A stretch of DNA of 64,000 nt from assembly GCA_007922195.1 (NCBI GenBank), contig ML681989.1:48058451-48122450 (forward strand), given 5' to 3'. The notes beneath the pieces are model-generated. The model was not told the origin of the DNA and made no database searches. It was given only the letters and a program-made list of their open reading frames with translations. Below are positions 23,590-36,237 of this stretch, one piece after another. The translations under genes and the position numbers were made by a program. The DNA is from Podocnemis expansa. Lineage: Eukaryota; Chordata; Testudines; Podocnemididae. Numbering within the stretch: the stretch's first letter is position 1; each line of letters begins with the position of its first letter.

Positions 23590-25667
23590 GCGACACCCAT
23601 TGTCCCAATAGTGAAGAAGGATGGCTCCATTCAGATTTGTGGAGATTTCAAGGTCACTGTCAACCCAGTGTTATGTGCAGAACAATATCCTCTTCCCCGC
23701 ATTGAGGACATCTTTGCAGGTTTGCTGGAGGACAAAAATTTAGCAAGACTGATTTAAGTCAAGCATACTTACAGATGCATGCTGAAGAAGAATCTCAAGA
23801 ATTGACGACAATCGTAACACATAAGGGGTTGTACAGATACTGTCGTTTACCTTTTGGCATTACTTCAACCCCAGCTTTGTTCCAAAGGGCAATGGATCAG
23901 ATTTTGAGTGGTTTATCAGGAGTACAGTGCTAGCTGGATGACATCCTGGTCACGGGCAAAAATGAGGAGGAACACCTTACGAACTTGGAAGCTACTCTGC
24001 AAAGACTGGAAGAGTATGGTCTACGTGTTCACAGAGACAAATGTAAGTTTTTCCAGCCCTCAGCTGAATATTTAGGACATATAATTGATGCTGATGGTCT
24101 CCATAAGTCTCCAGCCAAGGTTAAGGCTATTGTGGATGCTCCGCTACCTCAGAACGTAAGCCAACTTTGCTCTTTTTTAGGCTTATTAAACTATTATGGC
24201 AAATTTATTCCACGATTAGCGACGCTCCTGAAACCCCTACATGAGCTTCTGGGGCCAAAAAAGGCCTGGAACTGGACTGAAGCCTGTGATGTTGCATTTA
24301 ATGAAGCTAAACACTCACTGGTAAACTCTAAGGTTCTGACACATTTTGACCCATCCTTGCCCCTACAGTTGGCTTTTGATGCCTCCCCTTATGGAGTTGG
24401 GGCTGTATTGTCACATATTATGCCTTCTGGTGAAGAGAGGCCGATTGCTTTTGCTTCACGCTCCTTGACTAAGGCAGAAACTAATTATGCCCAAATTGAA
24501 CACAAAGCACTGGGCATTGTTTTTGGAGTTCAGAAATTTCACCAGTACCTGTGGGGAAAGAAGTTCACACTTCTCACTGACCATCGACCCCTGACATCAA
24601 TTTTGGGGCCACACACAGGCATCCCACATTTGGCTGGTAGTCGGATGCAACGATGGGCATTGATACTTTCTGGATACACATATGAAATAAAGTACAGGCA
24701 ATCCTCTTTGCGTTGCAATGCTGATGGCATTTCAAGGCTACCCTTACCGGCACACCATCAGGATCTGGGCCAGGAAGGAATCTTTTACTTTGAACAGGTG
24801 GAAAACACACCCGTCATGGCTTCTCAAGGGAAGAAAGCAACATGGGTTGACCCAGTACTCTCCCGAGTTATGGATTTCGTGATGCATGAAACGCTCTTAC
24901 CTGACTCTCAGGTCTCTCCTGACCTCCACCCCTATGTGTCTAGGAAGACAGAGTTATCGACCCAATCCGGGTGTTTGTTGTGGGGTATGTCTCTCATTAT
25001 CCCACCTTCATTAAGACCACGTTTGTTGGAACAGCTCCATTCAAGTCACTGCGGCATAGTGCACATGAAAGAAATTGCACGGAGCTATTTCTGGTGGCCG
25101 GGCTTAGACAGGGCCATTGAAGAAATGGCTAGAGCTTGTACCTCATGCCAGAGCATCCAGAACACACTTCAGTTGGCACCTCTTCACCCATGGGATTGGC
25201 CCGAAAGGCCATGGCAACGTATCCATGTTGATTTTACTGGCCCATTTGAAGGATGTATGTTTCTAATTGCTGTGGATGCCCATTCAAAATGGCCAGAAGT
25301 CTCAATAATGCAGTCCACTACTACGGAAGCCACTATTCAGACCCTGCGTGGCTTTTTTAGTCATTACGGTCTTCCAGAACAGCTGGTGAGTGACAATGGA
25401 CCACAATTCGTTTCTCAGGATTTTGAAACTTTTATGAAGGCCAATGGAATACATCACATCAGGTCAGCACCGTATCATCCTTCCACCAATGGACTTGCTG
25501 AAAGGTTTGTAAAGACTATGAAGCAAGCTCTAAAATCTGCAAAGGGATGTTCACCTCTTCATAAGTGTCTGAACAACTTCTTGTTGTCCTACATACACTT
25601 CACAGGCTACAACGAAGGCATCTCCAGCTTTTCTTATGATGGGACAGCAGTTGCGCTCTTGCTTTGA
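23590..25667 (+). pseudogene. Gypsy RT, RNase H and integrase
   Basis: The RT palm begins IVPIVKKDGSIQICGDF, then shifts frame near 23735. The catalytic tyrosine of Y-L-D-D is replaced by TAG at 23932-23934, followed by LDDILVTG. A long open frame, 23985-25667, holds the RT thumb (KSPAKVKAI), RNase H (LQLAFDASPYGVGAVL, TLLTDHRPL), the H-H-C-C integrase finger (HCGIVHMKEI, CTSC) and integrase core residues at VDFTGPF, SDNGPQF and NGLAERF. The core is unusually intact for an otherwise dead copy. Confidence 0.9.
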
Positions 25668-26202
25668 TTTGTTGAAACCATGAGACACACGGCAAGTGGT
25701 TCAACGCCAACAGCAGGACCAGGTCAGCCGACATTCACCAAGAACAAAGGGCTGCACCTTCAGTATTGGACAGCCAGTTCTTGCACGAAACTATGCTTCA
25801 GGAGCTAAATGGGTCCCAGCAACGGTCACTGCCCAGACAGGACCTGTTTCCTATTCTGTCCAGACAGCGAGTGGCCTAGTTTGGCGACGGCATGTAGATC
25901 AGCTGCTTCTCTGTCATATCCACCCAGAAGCTGCATCTCCAGCAGACATATCTGACTTCACCCTTACTGATGATACAACACCAGAGCATGAAACTACTAT
26001 TTCTGTCTCTCCTGCTCCAGCCACCCCTTCAACGCCTTCAGCCTTCCTGGACCCACCGGACACAACATCCTTTCCAGTTCCAGCTACTTCCCCAGTACCT
26101 GTGATCCCACCACCACCACCACCACCTTGTGGGGTGGGCACACCAGAAGTTCGTCATAATCCAACTCGCGACAGAAGGCCTCCTAATCGGCTGGATCTTT
26201 AG
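25668..26202 (+). pseudogene. Gypsy integrase C-terminus
   Basis: After a frame change near 25610 the sequence encodes FSIGQPVLARNYASGAKWVP and SYSVQTASGLVWRRHVDQLL. This is the GPY/F-type module that follows the integrase core in Gypsy elements. A proline-rich tail with a run of seven prolines follows, ending in RDRRPPNRLDL and a TAG stop. Confidence 0.8.
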
Positions 26203-26336
26203 CTAGTGGTGACCCCCTCTTCATGGGGCAGAATAATTCCCCGGGTATTCGCCAGAAATGGGGCAGTCTACCCTCATCTCCTAGTTTAGTTCTTATTCTT
26301 TCTGGGGGGAGGGTGTTCATTAGAGAGGGAGGAATA

Positions 26337-26522
26337 TGTGGTGTTTTGGACTACCTAGGGTCATTGGGGTTGTCATAGTGATAAATGGGAGAGTCGTTTA
26401 GGTGCTAGGAAAACCTGTCTGTCTCCTCTCTCTCTCTCAGTTCTCTTTCAATAAAGACTTCTTATACAGCTCTGAATATGCTGTCCTCCTTATTGGATTA
26501 TAATCTCCCTTAAAACTCTACA
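26337..26522 (+). mobile_element. Gypsy 3' LTR
   Basis: The 186-bp unit starts TGTGGTGTTTTGGACTACC and ends CTCTACA. AATAAA at about 26450 can serve as the poly(A) signal. It directly follows a polypurine tract. The 5' partner needed to confirm the boundaries is not in the window. Confidence 0.75.
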
Positions 26523-27785
26523 GTCATTACTTGACTTGCAACTCAAAATTCAGACAGTGGCAGTTTAAAAACAGGATTTAAAATATCAGACTGAACCAGA
26601 AATCATCATCTTTTTTCTAAATGTTTATGTTTTATATTAAAGCAAGAAACATAAGCCAAAGAATGGCCTTTGTAATTCACATTAAAAGTGGTCAACACTG
26701 AACAGTTCCTGTTTAGAGAACAAGCAATCTGCTTCCTTAGTCTGGGAGCAGATAATAGAACAAGTATTTAGTTTTTAGTCTGTAACAGCAAAGCAATTTT
26801 TGCTTTAAACAAAGATGTGGAACTAAAATTACATGCTTAGTTTGCATAAATGAACAGAAAGATCTAGAAACCGAAAGATGTACTGTACTCAAAAAGTTAC
26901 CTTTATTTAGTATAGGGATGTTTCGGCTGAAGCTTTTGTTATTTACAAGCAAAAGTGTGGCCAAACTGTCATGTGGTTAAAAGCAGAATGCATGAGTAAG
27001 TTCAGAAAAAGCCGCAGCAATTTCTTTAGTGCCCTGTTTTAAATTTTAAAAGCACTGCTCATAATTACTTACAATTACAATTGGAAGTTCAGATCCTAAC
27101 TAAAATTGTCATTTGTGAGTCTCCTCCTGGTGGCCATAATCTTGCTAAAAGTAACATTATTTACATTGAATTTGGAAGCCTAAAAGAAAACCATTAATCA
27201 GTTTCTAGCATATACTAATACTTGTATAATGTCAAATTAAAGAACATTTTTAAGTGGGAGAGAAGTGACAGATAAACAAAGAAGCAATGGTGTTGGGATA
27301 AGCATAGCCTGGATGAAACATCAAAATATCCTAGCTACTTCTTGACAGAAGCTTCAGTGTTTGAGACTATTCCACTAATAATCTGAGTGTTGCTTATTCT
27401 GGAACAGAAGCCATTACTGCCTTTTTGGATCCTTTTTTTGTGTTTAGTAATCATTTTACAAAAGCTAGGGTTTTCAGTTGTTTATGACCTCAGATACTAA
27501 TTTTTCAAAATCATAGGTTCCAATTTGATACAGATTATTCTACAGTCTGACACCCCTTAATAAATTTATAAAATATTTACAAAATTAAGGAAGAACTGCT
27601 TCACTATAATCCAGTCACGACTACATAAGCAATAAATTTAAACCATCTAGCAGCATCAGATATCATGCCAAAAGGAACATCCTACTTATGTGACATTCTT
27701 AAAAGCCAGAAATTACTTTTACAGAGAGATTCACCACTTGTTTTCAGAATTCAGATAACAGATTAGTTATATCATTCTAGGCCCA
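26523..27785. other. Intron 2, no feature
   Basis: AT-rich sequence between the Gypsy 3' LTR and a Penelope foldback. Nothing recognised. Confidence 0.55.
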
Positions 27786-28048
27786 AAATGGGTAGCCATG
27801 TTAGTCTAGGTCAGCAAAAAACAAACAAGGAGTCCTGTGGCACTTTTAAAGACTAACAAAATTATTTATCGCATAAGCTTTCGTGGGAGCCTATCCCACT
27901 TTATCAGACACTTGAAAATCTCACTTTGTCAGAGGCTTCAAGATAGAGAACTTGCTACATCTGACAAAGCGGGATTTGGTCCCATGAAAGCTCATGCAAT
28001 AAATACATTTGTTAGTCTTTAAAAGTGCCACAGGACTCCTTGTTTATT
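27786..28048. mobile_element. Penelope-derived foldback
   Basis: The left arm (gttagtctaggtcagc, then gtggcacttttaaagactaa) is mirrored by the right arm (ttagtctttaaaagtgccac). Two decayed hammerhead-like cores lie between, one on each strand (ctgataa and ctgacaa). It lies 88 bases from CFAP47 exon 2 on the intron 1/exon 2 side of the plus-strand map. Confidence 0.7.
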
Positions 28049-28136
28049 ATTCCAGATGTCTGTGTAAATATGCATAGTTCCCTTTGGAGTAAAATGAAAA
28101 TATAATCCACATCTTATGCAATTTTAAGAACCATAC

Positions 28137-28288
28137 CCTATCAGAGGGATCTCAATTACATCTTTTTCCACCAATACTAGTAGTCTATCTTGAACATCTT
28201 CCTCACTGTCAGGATGATATTCCACAATAGCTGTAACTTGAAGACCAGATGCAACAGGTTTATCTGGATTTTCCACAATCAGTTTGAA
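28137..28288 (-). CDS. CFAP47: CFAP47 coding exon 2
   Basis: The exon encodes residues 54-103 plus two bases of the next codon. The product begins FKLIVENPDKPVASGLQ and ends EKDVIEIPLI. These are the later strands of the first MSP-like domain, including the TAIVEYHPDSEED strand-turn that is usual in ciliary ASH domains. The acceptor reads ttttcattgtag and the donor gtatgg. The reading frame is open throughout and joins exon 1 in phase 0 and exon 3 in phase 2, making a Gly codon. Confidence 0.88.
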
Positions 28289-31200
28289 CTACAATGAAAA
28301 AAAAACAGCAATATTTTAATATTTCTTAATAAACTTTTGTATATAAATGATCCATTTGCAGTATAATACGTTGGGGTTTAGCTTTGTGATAAACCTTAAA
28401 TCAACAGCTTTAAAATTCCACTCACTATTCACCACTGGCAAGTAGAAGATTTTGTCTGACAATACAGCCAAGATAGAACACTGATCCATCAATTTCTGCA
28501 AAAATTAAGGTTCCTTTTAATGATGAGTTGTTTCTAGTCTTTATGGTTTTGAAGATAACCTACCAAATATGAACCAACATATTGCTGTCCTCCTGAGACT
28601 ACAGACAGACAGCTCCAATGCCTTTGCTGCCCCCAATAGCTTTCTCAAACAAATTAATAAGACTTTGGCCTTCCTGGTTACTATTCCAGAGCCTTATGAG
28701 AATAAGTTAAGTGCGCCAGAATCAGAGCAGTTTCACTCTAGTTCTGCTTGAGAAACACATGAGCAACTAACTGTAAAGGCACAAAATAAGTCATTCCACA
28801 AGGAGTGAATTCAGCTCAGTCCCACTGACTTCAATGAGAGCTGAAATAGACCAAGATGGGAGAGGGACCCAAAAATCAATGCCGAGGGGGTCTCTCTCTC
28901 TCTCTTATTTTACCCCCACACCTCTCTTCCTTGGGCTGCAAACTTGTCAAACAAGTATTGGCCAGAGGCCAATATAACAAAAATGGAGACCCCTACTTAT
29001 CTCCCTTCCGCTCATTCCTGAGTAGGGAACATGTTGAGCAACCTAGTAAGAAACCCAGCAGGAATTCCCAGCGAGCAGGGATAGAGAACTAGGATTTCAC
29101 CAATATTTTTGTCCATGGACACTTTTGGTGCCCTCTGCCCTTAACTTTTCACATCAAGCGCTGGCTAGTTGGTTTTCGTTAATTTTTTTCAAGTGCCAGT
29201 GTCGCATAGCTTCACCTTTCTAAATGGTTCTCTCTTTATGAAGGAGACACCTCGCTGTTCTTTTAAGTGTACTGTATATTAGGAATCTACACACAACATT
29301 TTTCTTTTGAATTCTGTTGCCTGAGCATTTTCTTCCATACCTTTACATTTTTCTTAGCAGTATAAACACAGAGTTAGAGAAAAATTGTGTTTTATATGGA
29401 ACACAGTAGGGAAATTTAAGACTGATGTTTTGGGACAGCGGCTTGAAAACACACTAATTTTTGAACTGTATGCAATGTACTTCTCTAAAGTTAGAATACG
29501 ACATTGCTTAAATTCAACAGCCATGCACATTCACTCTGTATAAGGGAAAACAAATGTCTTCTAAAACAATTCATTATGAAATACATCAACAGTGGAGCTG
29601 CTTTGTCAGCTAAATTCCCATAGTTGGCATTTCTTGGTCATGCATATTAGAAGCTCAAAGAGCTGAATAAGTAAGGGTATTTAACAGTGCCTTCATTTTC
29701 TGAGTGTACAGTCTCAGAAAATTATCCTCCTGAGCCACATAACCACTGACAGCAGTAAAAGCCACAGAGCGGAGAGTAAACAGACACCACCCACTATACA
29801 GAACATCCTTAAACTGAATATAAAAAATGGACCCTTGTTCCTTTATTGTCCCTCTGGTCCTCTTTCCTTCATGGAACATAATTAAAACATATGGCATACA
29901 ATAATAGGTACCACCACAAATCTGAAGGGGTGATATATTCACAGGACTCCAGTTACAGATGAATAATCTTCCTTTCGCCTTCATGAATTGCCTCTGAATA
30001 GCCTCACTTAAGAAAACTAGCACATGACCAAACTCATTAACAAAGCTGAGCACATAAATAAATATTGAAGCAGGGCTCTCCCAAATTGGGCACTCAACCT
30101 AGGCTCCAAGTCAAGCCAATACTACTTAGTGAAAAAGTGAACTGACAATTTTAAGAAATAATATAGTATATATGCAACCAAGAGTGATTGCTCTTCCTCT
30201 CATTGAATTGGATCTTGGCCTTTCTGGTCACTAAAGCCCCAGCTAAATCATCAGAAATCTGAAGCCAAATGTGAAAATGATGCAAGGGCTCCAGCTAGGA
30301 CAGAACGCGGTAAGATGCCTGCCTTCTTCACAGCTCAGGTCACTTTAAGCACATCAGACTTGGGCTCAAGTCTCTTCACAAGCTCCTAGACAGCTTCCAA
30401 TGCCCGTTTAAGGCCTTAGTCCCAACTGTTGAAGTAATTAATGGCGCAAATCTTGACCACATTATAAGTCTCACTTTGATACACGAATCTCTGCAACAGT
30501 TGTGTTCCTCTGGGACAATGCAGATCACTAACCCCAGGGTCAAGTACATGAGAACTAAAGGACAATTCATTTTTTGTTGAGAGAAACTGACCACGGAACA
30601 ATGTTCTAGAGCAGATCAGACAAATCCAAAATCTAAACATCTCAGGGAAATCTTTAAAAGCCTTCCTCTTTGAGAAAGTCTTTCCTGTGTAAGTGACTGT
30701 CACAATTTGAACACCACTTTTATTCTCAATCCAACTTCCTACAACAAACTACCCCAAACAAAGTTTCTGACCCTGTAAAGGGAGACATATCAAAGATGCC
30801 ATGAAGTTCACTAAGGCTTCACTATTCTATTGATTTATTTCTTTGGGAAGTGGCTACTATACTTACAAGAGGCAGTATCAAACTAAGAAAGCTAACCTTA
30901 AATATACTTTATCCATTTTGGCATTCTTTGAACTGAAATGTCTTGGGTGTTGCGCCCAAAAAAAAAAAACTAATCAATTTATGGAACAACTTTATTTCAT
31001 TCAAGTGACAACTGATGCCCTTTTAACTTTCAGTCTATGTAACCTGGCCCTCTCAGTAAATCAAGAGGTTAAGGAAAAAGGGTCAAGATTAGAGCAAAAT
31101 AAAATTGATCAAAGTGGATTAGTATGAATACGCTTGTGAAAAATTAGACTATGGTTGGAAAATGACTTTATTCTTGTAAAAGATGATACATGGAAAGCAG

Positions 31201-32335
31201 CATTATGGATGGCTTCAATTTGCCGAGCTGAAGTGTTGGTGACTAATTTTAAGTGGAAGAGCAGATGCTCAGAGTCTCTGAAAAAAATCAAGCCACTTAT
31301 TTAGAGGCATAGGCACCTAAACATGGAGTTAAAGACTAATTTAGGTGTAACATTTCAGAAAGATGACGAAAAATTCAGAGTCTCAAGAAACAAACAGGCC
31401 CCCGCAGATAACACTAGAGAAACAATGTTAGCAGATGAAGATGGGTGGAGGCCTTCTAGTTAAGGTTGTGAATCAGGACACTGGATACCCGAGTTTAATT
31501 CCTGATATGCTTCAGACATACTACGTGATCTTAGCCGAGTCACTTAATCTCTCTGTGATTCATTATTCCTGTGCAGAATGGGCATAACAGCATTTCCCTG
31601 AGTCATGAGGTGTTGGGAGGATAAATACGTTAATAACTGAGGTGTTTGGACAAAATGGTGATGAGGAAGGATGAACAATTTAAATAACTGATATATTAAT
31701 GCAGTTTCCATCTTCTTTCATTAGAAAAGAGATCCAGGACATAGAGAGAGGGGAACGGGAGCTTTCTTTGAAAGCAGCAACAGAACTTTTGAATCCATGC
31801 TGAAGTAACTATGACTGTTGAAACTTAGTCCTGCCAAATATTTCAAAAGACCTTGAGAAGCAAACAAAAAGATTGCTTTTTCCCCAATTTCCAAACTCCC
31901 CTTCCCCATTAAAAAAGAAAAGCATTCTAACAGAACTCGGGTCCCTGCCTGCTCTGGTGTTCGTTCCTGTGGCAAAGAGATTCACATTGAGATGCTGCCC
32001 CTCAGCAAAGAAAGAGAATGTCATGAAGTTCTTGAAAGGAAATAATTCTGAAGGGGGAAAAAAATCAAACTCTCTACTTAAGTTACTTCACCCAGTAGAA
32101 TGTAAGCAGGATTCACCATCAAAGATGGACCTGATATTGAAAGCCCGTAAGGGTCAAGCTCATGGAGACTATTTTCTTCCTAAAAGCATTTCTAATGATA
32201 ACTGTGGATCTGTCACTCAAGATCTAATGAAACATTCTTCTCCTCAAACTTCTCAGGATCTGAGGAAACCAACATAACCAGAACAGCACTAGAACTCACC
32301 TTTGATTCTGACTTATATATACTCTTAAGAAACAG
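28289..32335. other. Intron 1, largely unique
   Basis: About 4 kb without identifiable transposon ends or coding domains. Open frames of up to 134 codons occur but lack family features. Confidence 0.5.
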
Positions 32336-32337
32336 TA

Positions 32338-32705
32338 CAGGTAGTCCTCACTTAGTGACCGGGTTCCGTTCCTGAAACCCGGTTGATAAATGAATTGGTC
32401 ACTAAACGAGGAGCAGCCCTTACCGGTATTTCAGGCATAATGTACTTTACTGGTAGTGGGTTTTTCAACCATCGGTAGATAGTTTTAATGTCACCTTTGC
32501 ATCATTTATAACATTTTTAATATATATTTTAAATGTTTTAAGCTCTAATGTACTGAACTTAGTTTGCATAGTGTACTGTAAATATAGGTAATCTGAGAGA
32601 GTTGATGCGAGTTCTCGTACATCGCCATAATACCAACTCATCAGAGAGCCGGTCATAACTCTGAGGGGTCACTAAACGAGTAGGTCACTAAGTGAGGACT
32701 AGCTG
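32338..32705. mobile_element. pogo/Tigger-type MITE
   Basis: The terminal repeats are CAGGTAGTCCTCACTTAGTG on the left and CAGCTAGTCCTCACTTAGTG read inward from the right. TA duplications flank both ends (32336-32337 and 32706-32707). The 368-bp interior has no transposase. Sub-terminal ggtcactaaacgag copies also invert. Confidence 0.88.
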
Positions 32706-32707
32706 TA

Positions 32708-33508
32708 TCTCATAGGTCCCACCTACATTCTCTCAAGAGCAACATATAAAACCCCCAAGAAAACCCTATATTTTCAGAGTCCTCAACCAAGGAGCAGATT
32801 AGATCATGTTGGCTCCAAGAATTAGTTCATCTTCTCAGAATCATTGCGCTGAGGATTCATGGATTTTCAATTAGCATATCCCCACTCTATGGACATCTTC
32901 CTCAGTTCCACAAGCAGCCAATGCTCCTCAGATAGGAGGCCTCCTCCTTTATGCCTGCAGGACCATACCATGCAGGCTCCACGTGTGTGCAGTGCCTCCT
33001 ACCATTGACTGACCCTAATACCACGACCCACCTCCTTAGAAACAGCTTTCGCCAAAAGAGTTCCCATTCTTTAAACAACTGGGGGAAAAAAAGCTGCTTT
33101 CTGGTACTCTCCCATACGTGTCTCCTTATGGGGCTGAAGTGAGAGCTGTGCCTGTGTATCTGATGTCACATCCTGCATACAAGCAGGAAGAGGGGAAACT
33201 AGGCATTAATAGAGAGCACTTCAATGCTTAAGTCCCGTTGTGAATTCAGCATTTAGTACTTAACTCACTCCTAAAAAAAGGCTGATTTTTGTTTAGCTGT
33301 GTTTTACTTGGGGTAGCTAAAGCACAGGAGCAAGTCTTACATAAAACCAGTCAGAAAAGGGTCTATGAAAACATCTCTGGAATAAGAGCAGTAAGAAAGA
33401 GATACAAATGTTTGTGCCAAGTTCATAACTACAAATTTAGCTTTCCAACCTTGACCAATATGTGTAAAAGTGACAAAGAGGTGGGGAAGGGAGTTACACA
33501 AAGAAGTG
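32708..33508. other. Intron 1, no feature
   Basis: No feature recognised between the pogo MITE and the Tigger. Confidence 0.5.
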
Positions 33509-33866
33509 CAGTCCATCCTCAATTTTTCGGACCTCAATTTATCAGACTTTGGAATATTCAGACCACCACAAAAAATCATACAGTAAATATTGAAAAAAAA
33601 TGTATTTTTAAGAATAATAATTATTTTGGAGAAAATAACTTCATTAATGCATAAAATAATGTTTTAAAAAATTTTGATACAGTACTGTGTCTCAAAAAGA
33701 AACATCCAACCTTCTCCATTGGTACAGTAGTTTCCTGAATGCAGCGAGGCAGCAGCTAGTTCCCTTGTCACGTGCGTTTGGATCAGGCGGGTATAGGAGA
33801 AAGTGTGCATGACGGCATACAGTGCTTTTTGCGTACACAGTAATTCAGTGGTTTCACAACTTAATA

Positions 33867-35647
33867 ATGGCCCCAAAAGTGGAAAAAAAGTGTGGATAAA
33901 GGTAGTAGTAAGCCAAAGAAAGTGCATTTGTCTATTAGTCAAAAGCTTGACTTGCTAGAAAAACTAAACAGACGGGTTTCAGTAGCGCAAGTGTGTGCAG
34001 AGTATGGTGTTAAGAAACAGACAGTTTCTGACATTAAAAAGAGCAAAGAAAAGCTATTAGAATACAAATCAAAGTATGCAGATGATGTTTCTTTGTCTGG
34101 TGGTTCTTTAAGAAAGCATTTGAAATTGGCTACTGACAAAAACCTAGATGAAGCAGTATGGAAATGGTTCATGCAAATACACGCACAAGGCTTTGCCGTT
34201 CGAACGCCAGAGATAAAGGAAGTTGCCCTTAGGCTGTCCAAAAAGATGAATCCTGAAACTTCATTCCAAGCCAGTGATGGCTAGGCATGGCGTTTTTGTA
34301 GGAGGCATGGCATTTCTTCAAAACGTTTTGCTGGAGAAGCTGTCTGCTGATCATGATGCTGTTGAGCCATTCAGGAAATTTTTGAATGACCTCATAGCCA
34401 CGGAAGGATTGTCATTGGCTCAGGTTTATAATGCCAATGAAAGTGGTTTGTTTTGCTGTGCTCTTCCTGAAACAACTTTGGCAATGAGGACAGAAAAGGC
34501 TGTACCTGGTAGAAAGAAAGCAAAACAACGGCTATCACCATTGCTGTGTGCGAACACTAATGGAATGCATCGGCTCAAGAGTGTTATTGTTGGCACAGCC
34601 TGTAATCCACGGGCATTAAAGGACATTATGCATGAGCTTCCCATCCATTATTATAACTCAGTGAATGCATGGTTCACAAGGGAGATATTTTCAAACTGGT
34701 TCCATGTACGTTTCGTGCCACAGGTTCATCGGTACCAGATGATGTGCTAAAGCTGAAGAAAGAAGATGTGAAGGCAGTATTATTGTTGATAATGACCCTT
34801 GTCATCCTGATGTTTCAAAACTTGTTAGCAAGTGCAGGAAAATTAAAGTTATTTGCAAGTAAAAACAACATGGTTGATTCAACCTATGGATCAGGAGATC
34901 ATCGTAGCCACCAAACGACTTTATCAACGACACTTCTTGGCTGAAGTGATGGTTGTTTTGGACGAAGAGCAAATGGAAAAGGGTGAAGAAACCTGTGGCC
35001 AGAAAATGCTTCAAAACTTGAGAAGTTATAATATTAAGTCGGCTATATTCAACTGGGCAGCAGCGTGGAAGGAAGTGAAGCAAACTGTCGAAAACTGTTG
35101 GAAGAAATTGCTCTATAATGTTGAGGTTGAATTTGATTTTGTTCGATTTGAGACTTCAGACTTCCACAGAAATTTCCTTTGTGCTGGTGAAAAAGAAACA
35201 ACTGAGGAAGCTGTTACAGAATGGTTGGAGATAGACAAAACTGACCAAGGGTATCGTACAATGACAGAGGAGGAGATAGCAATGGCCGTCATGGCTGAAG
35301 GTGAGACACAGGATGATGGTGGTGATGAAGATTAATCAGTGATTTTCAAGCCAAAACTGTCTGCAGTAAGAGAAGCTTGCGACATGCTCATTGATTTCAT
35401 CGATTACACTGATGATCTTGAAATAAAAAGCCACCACCTGCACTTGAGAAATTTAAGGAACCTCATTGTTAAATGCCAGTATGTACTAAAGAGCCAACAA
35501 ACAACTCTTGACACATTCTTTGCAAAGGCCAATCGGTCCTCAGCTCCCAGCACGTTCAGCCTTTCAGGCGCTTCCCACTTTCCTCGGATAGAAGTGTTCA
35601 ATTCCGACTCAGAGCAAAAACACTCGAGTCACTACTATACAGTATGA
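33867..35647 (+). pseudogene. Tigger transposase, degenerate
   Basis: The N-terminal HTH of CENP-B/pogo type is clear: SISQKLDLLEKLNRRVSVAQ and EYGVKKQTVSDIKKSKEKLL. A second HTH (WKWFMQIHAQGFAVRTPEIK) follows. The DDE core is damaged: the first catalytic block reads YNANESGLF, with Asn where the family has Asp. A frame change and stops disrupt the second Asp region near 34790-34870, and QPMDQ follows. The C-terminal HLRNLRNLIVKC segment is typical of Tigger. A shift after the first ATG (33867) and a stop at 35333-35335 also break it. Confidence 0.85.
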
Positions 35648-35754
35648 CACGGGCAAATTTAAACAATTTTAAAAGGGATAGCAGTGTTAGTCTAGTCCAG
35701 TGAAAAAACAACAAGGAGTTGTGTGGCACTTTAAGACTAATAGATTTATTTTTT

Positions 35755-35795
35755 GCATGAGCTTTCGTGGGAGAAGATCCCACTTCCTCAGATGC
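35755..35795 (-). ncRNA. Hammerhead ribozyme-like motif (candidate)
   Basis: Read on the minus strand: GCAT (35795-35792), core CTGAGGA (35791-35785), one extra A, stem II GTGGGA/TCCCAC with loop TCTTC, GAAA (35766-35763), a two-base-pair palindromic stem III AGCT, C17 (35759), and ATGC closing stem I with GCAT. C3, G5, A6, G8, A9, G12, A13 and A14 are all present. The extra A before stem II is the one departure. Hammerheads with very short stem III are known from Penelope-like elements. Activity is untested. Confidence 0.6.
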
Positions 35796-36009
35796 TTTGA
35801 AGATGGGTGAACTTACAAAAAGGAATGAAACTAAATGCAAGGGGGTATAAAACATAGGATCAGGTCATACAGTAACAGCAAATCAGAGCAGTTTACAGGC
35901 TCAAACCATGGGAAGCCTGAAGTCAAATTACCCTTTGTAATGGGAAAAGAATCCATAGTCTCGATTCAGTTCTGCTTTCACAGAATTTAGCTTGCATATT
36001 AATTCGAGT

Positions 36010-36237
36010 TCAGCTGTCTCTCTGAAGTCTTGATGTCCCAGGTACAGCTCTAACGACAGTCATTAACAAATCCATCATCGAGTGATTAGGAAGATGGAAG
36101 TGCTCAGCAACTGGTTTCTTTGTTCTTTGAGTTCTGATATCAGCTCTGTGCTCATTCAGTCTCTTATGGAGTGATCGTCCTGTTTGTCCAATATATAAGG
36201 TGTTGGGGCATTTCTTGCACATGATGGCATAGACCAC
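36010..36237 (-). pseudogene. Penelope-like GIY-YIG endonuclease domain
   Basis: The piece encodes VYAIMCKKCPNTLYIGQTGR, in which V-Y and Y-I-G are the GIY-YIG motifs. SLHKRLNEHRADIR carries the conserved Arg and the following helix, and PVAEHFHLPNHS follows. Such a C-terminal nuclease nicks target DNA in these elements. It lies downstream of the RT in the same strand with frame breaks between. Confidence 0.85.

Larger units (their letters stand above)
22386..26522 (+). mobile_element. Gypsy LTR retrotransposon, 5' part lost in gap
   Basis: The element runs from partial gag through protease, RT, RNase H and integrase to a 3' LTR. gag, PR and the first part of RT share one frame, broken by in-frame stops, followed by a shift near 23735 and another near 25610. 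There is no envelope frame. The 5' LTR is missing, presumably in the gap. The polypurine tract agagagggaggaa lies just before the LTR. Confidence 0.9.
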
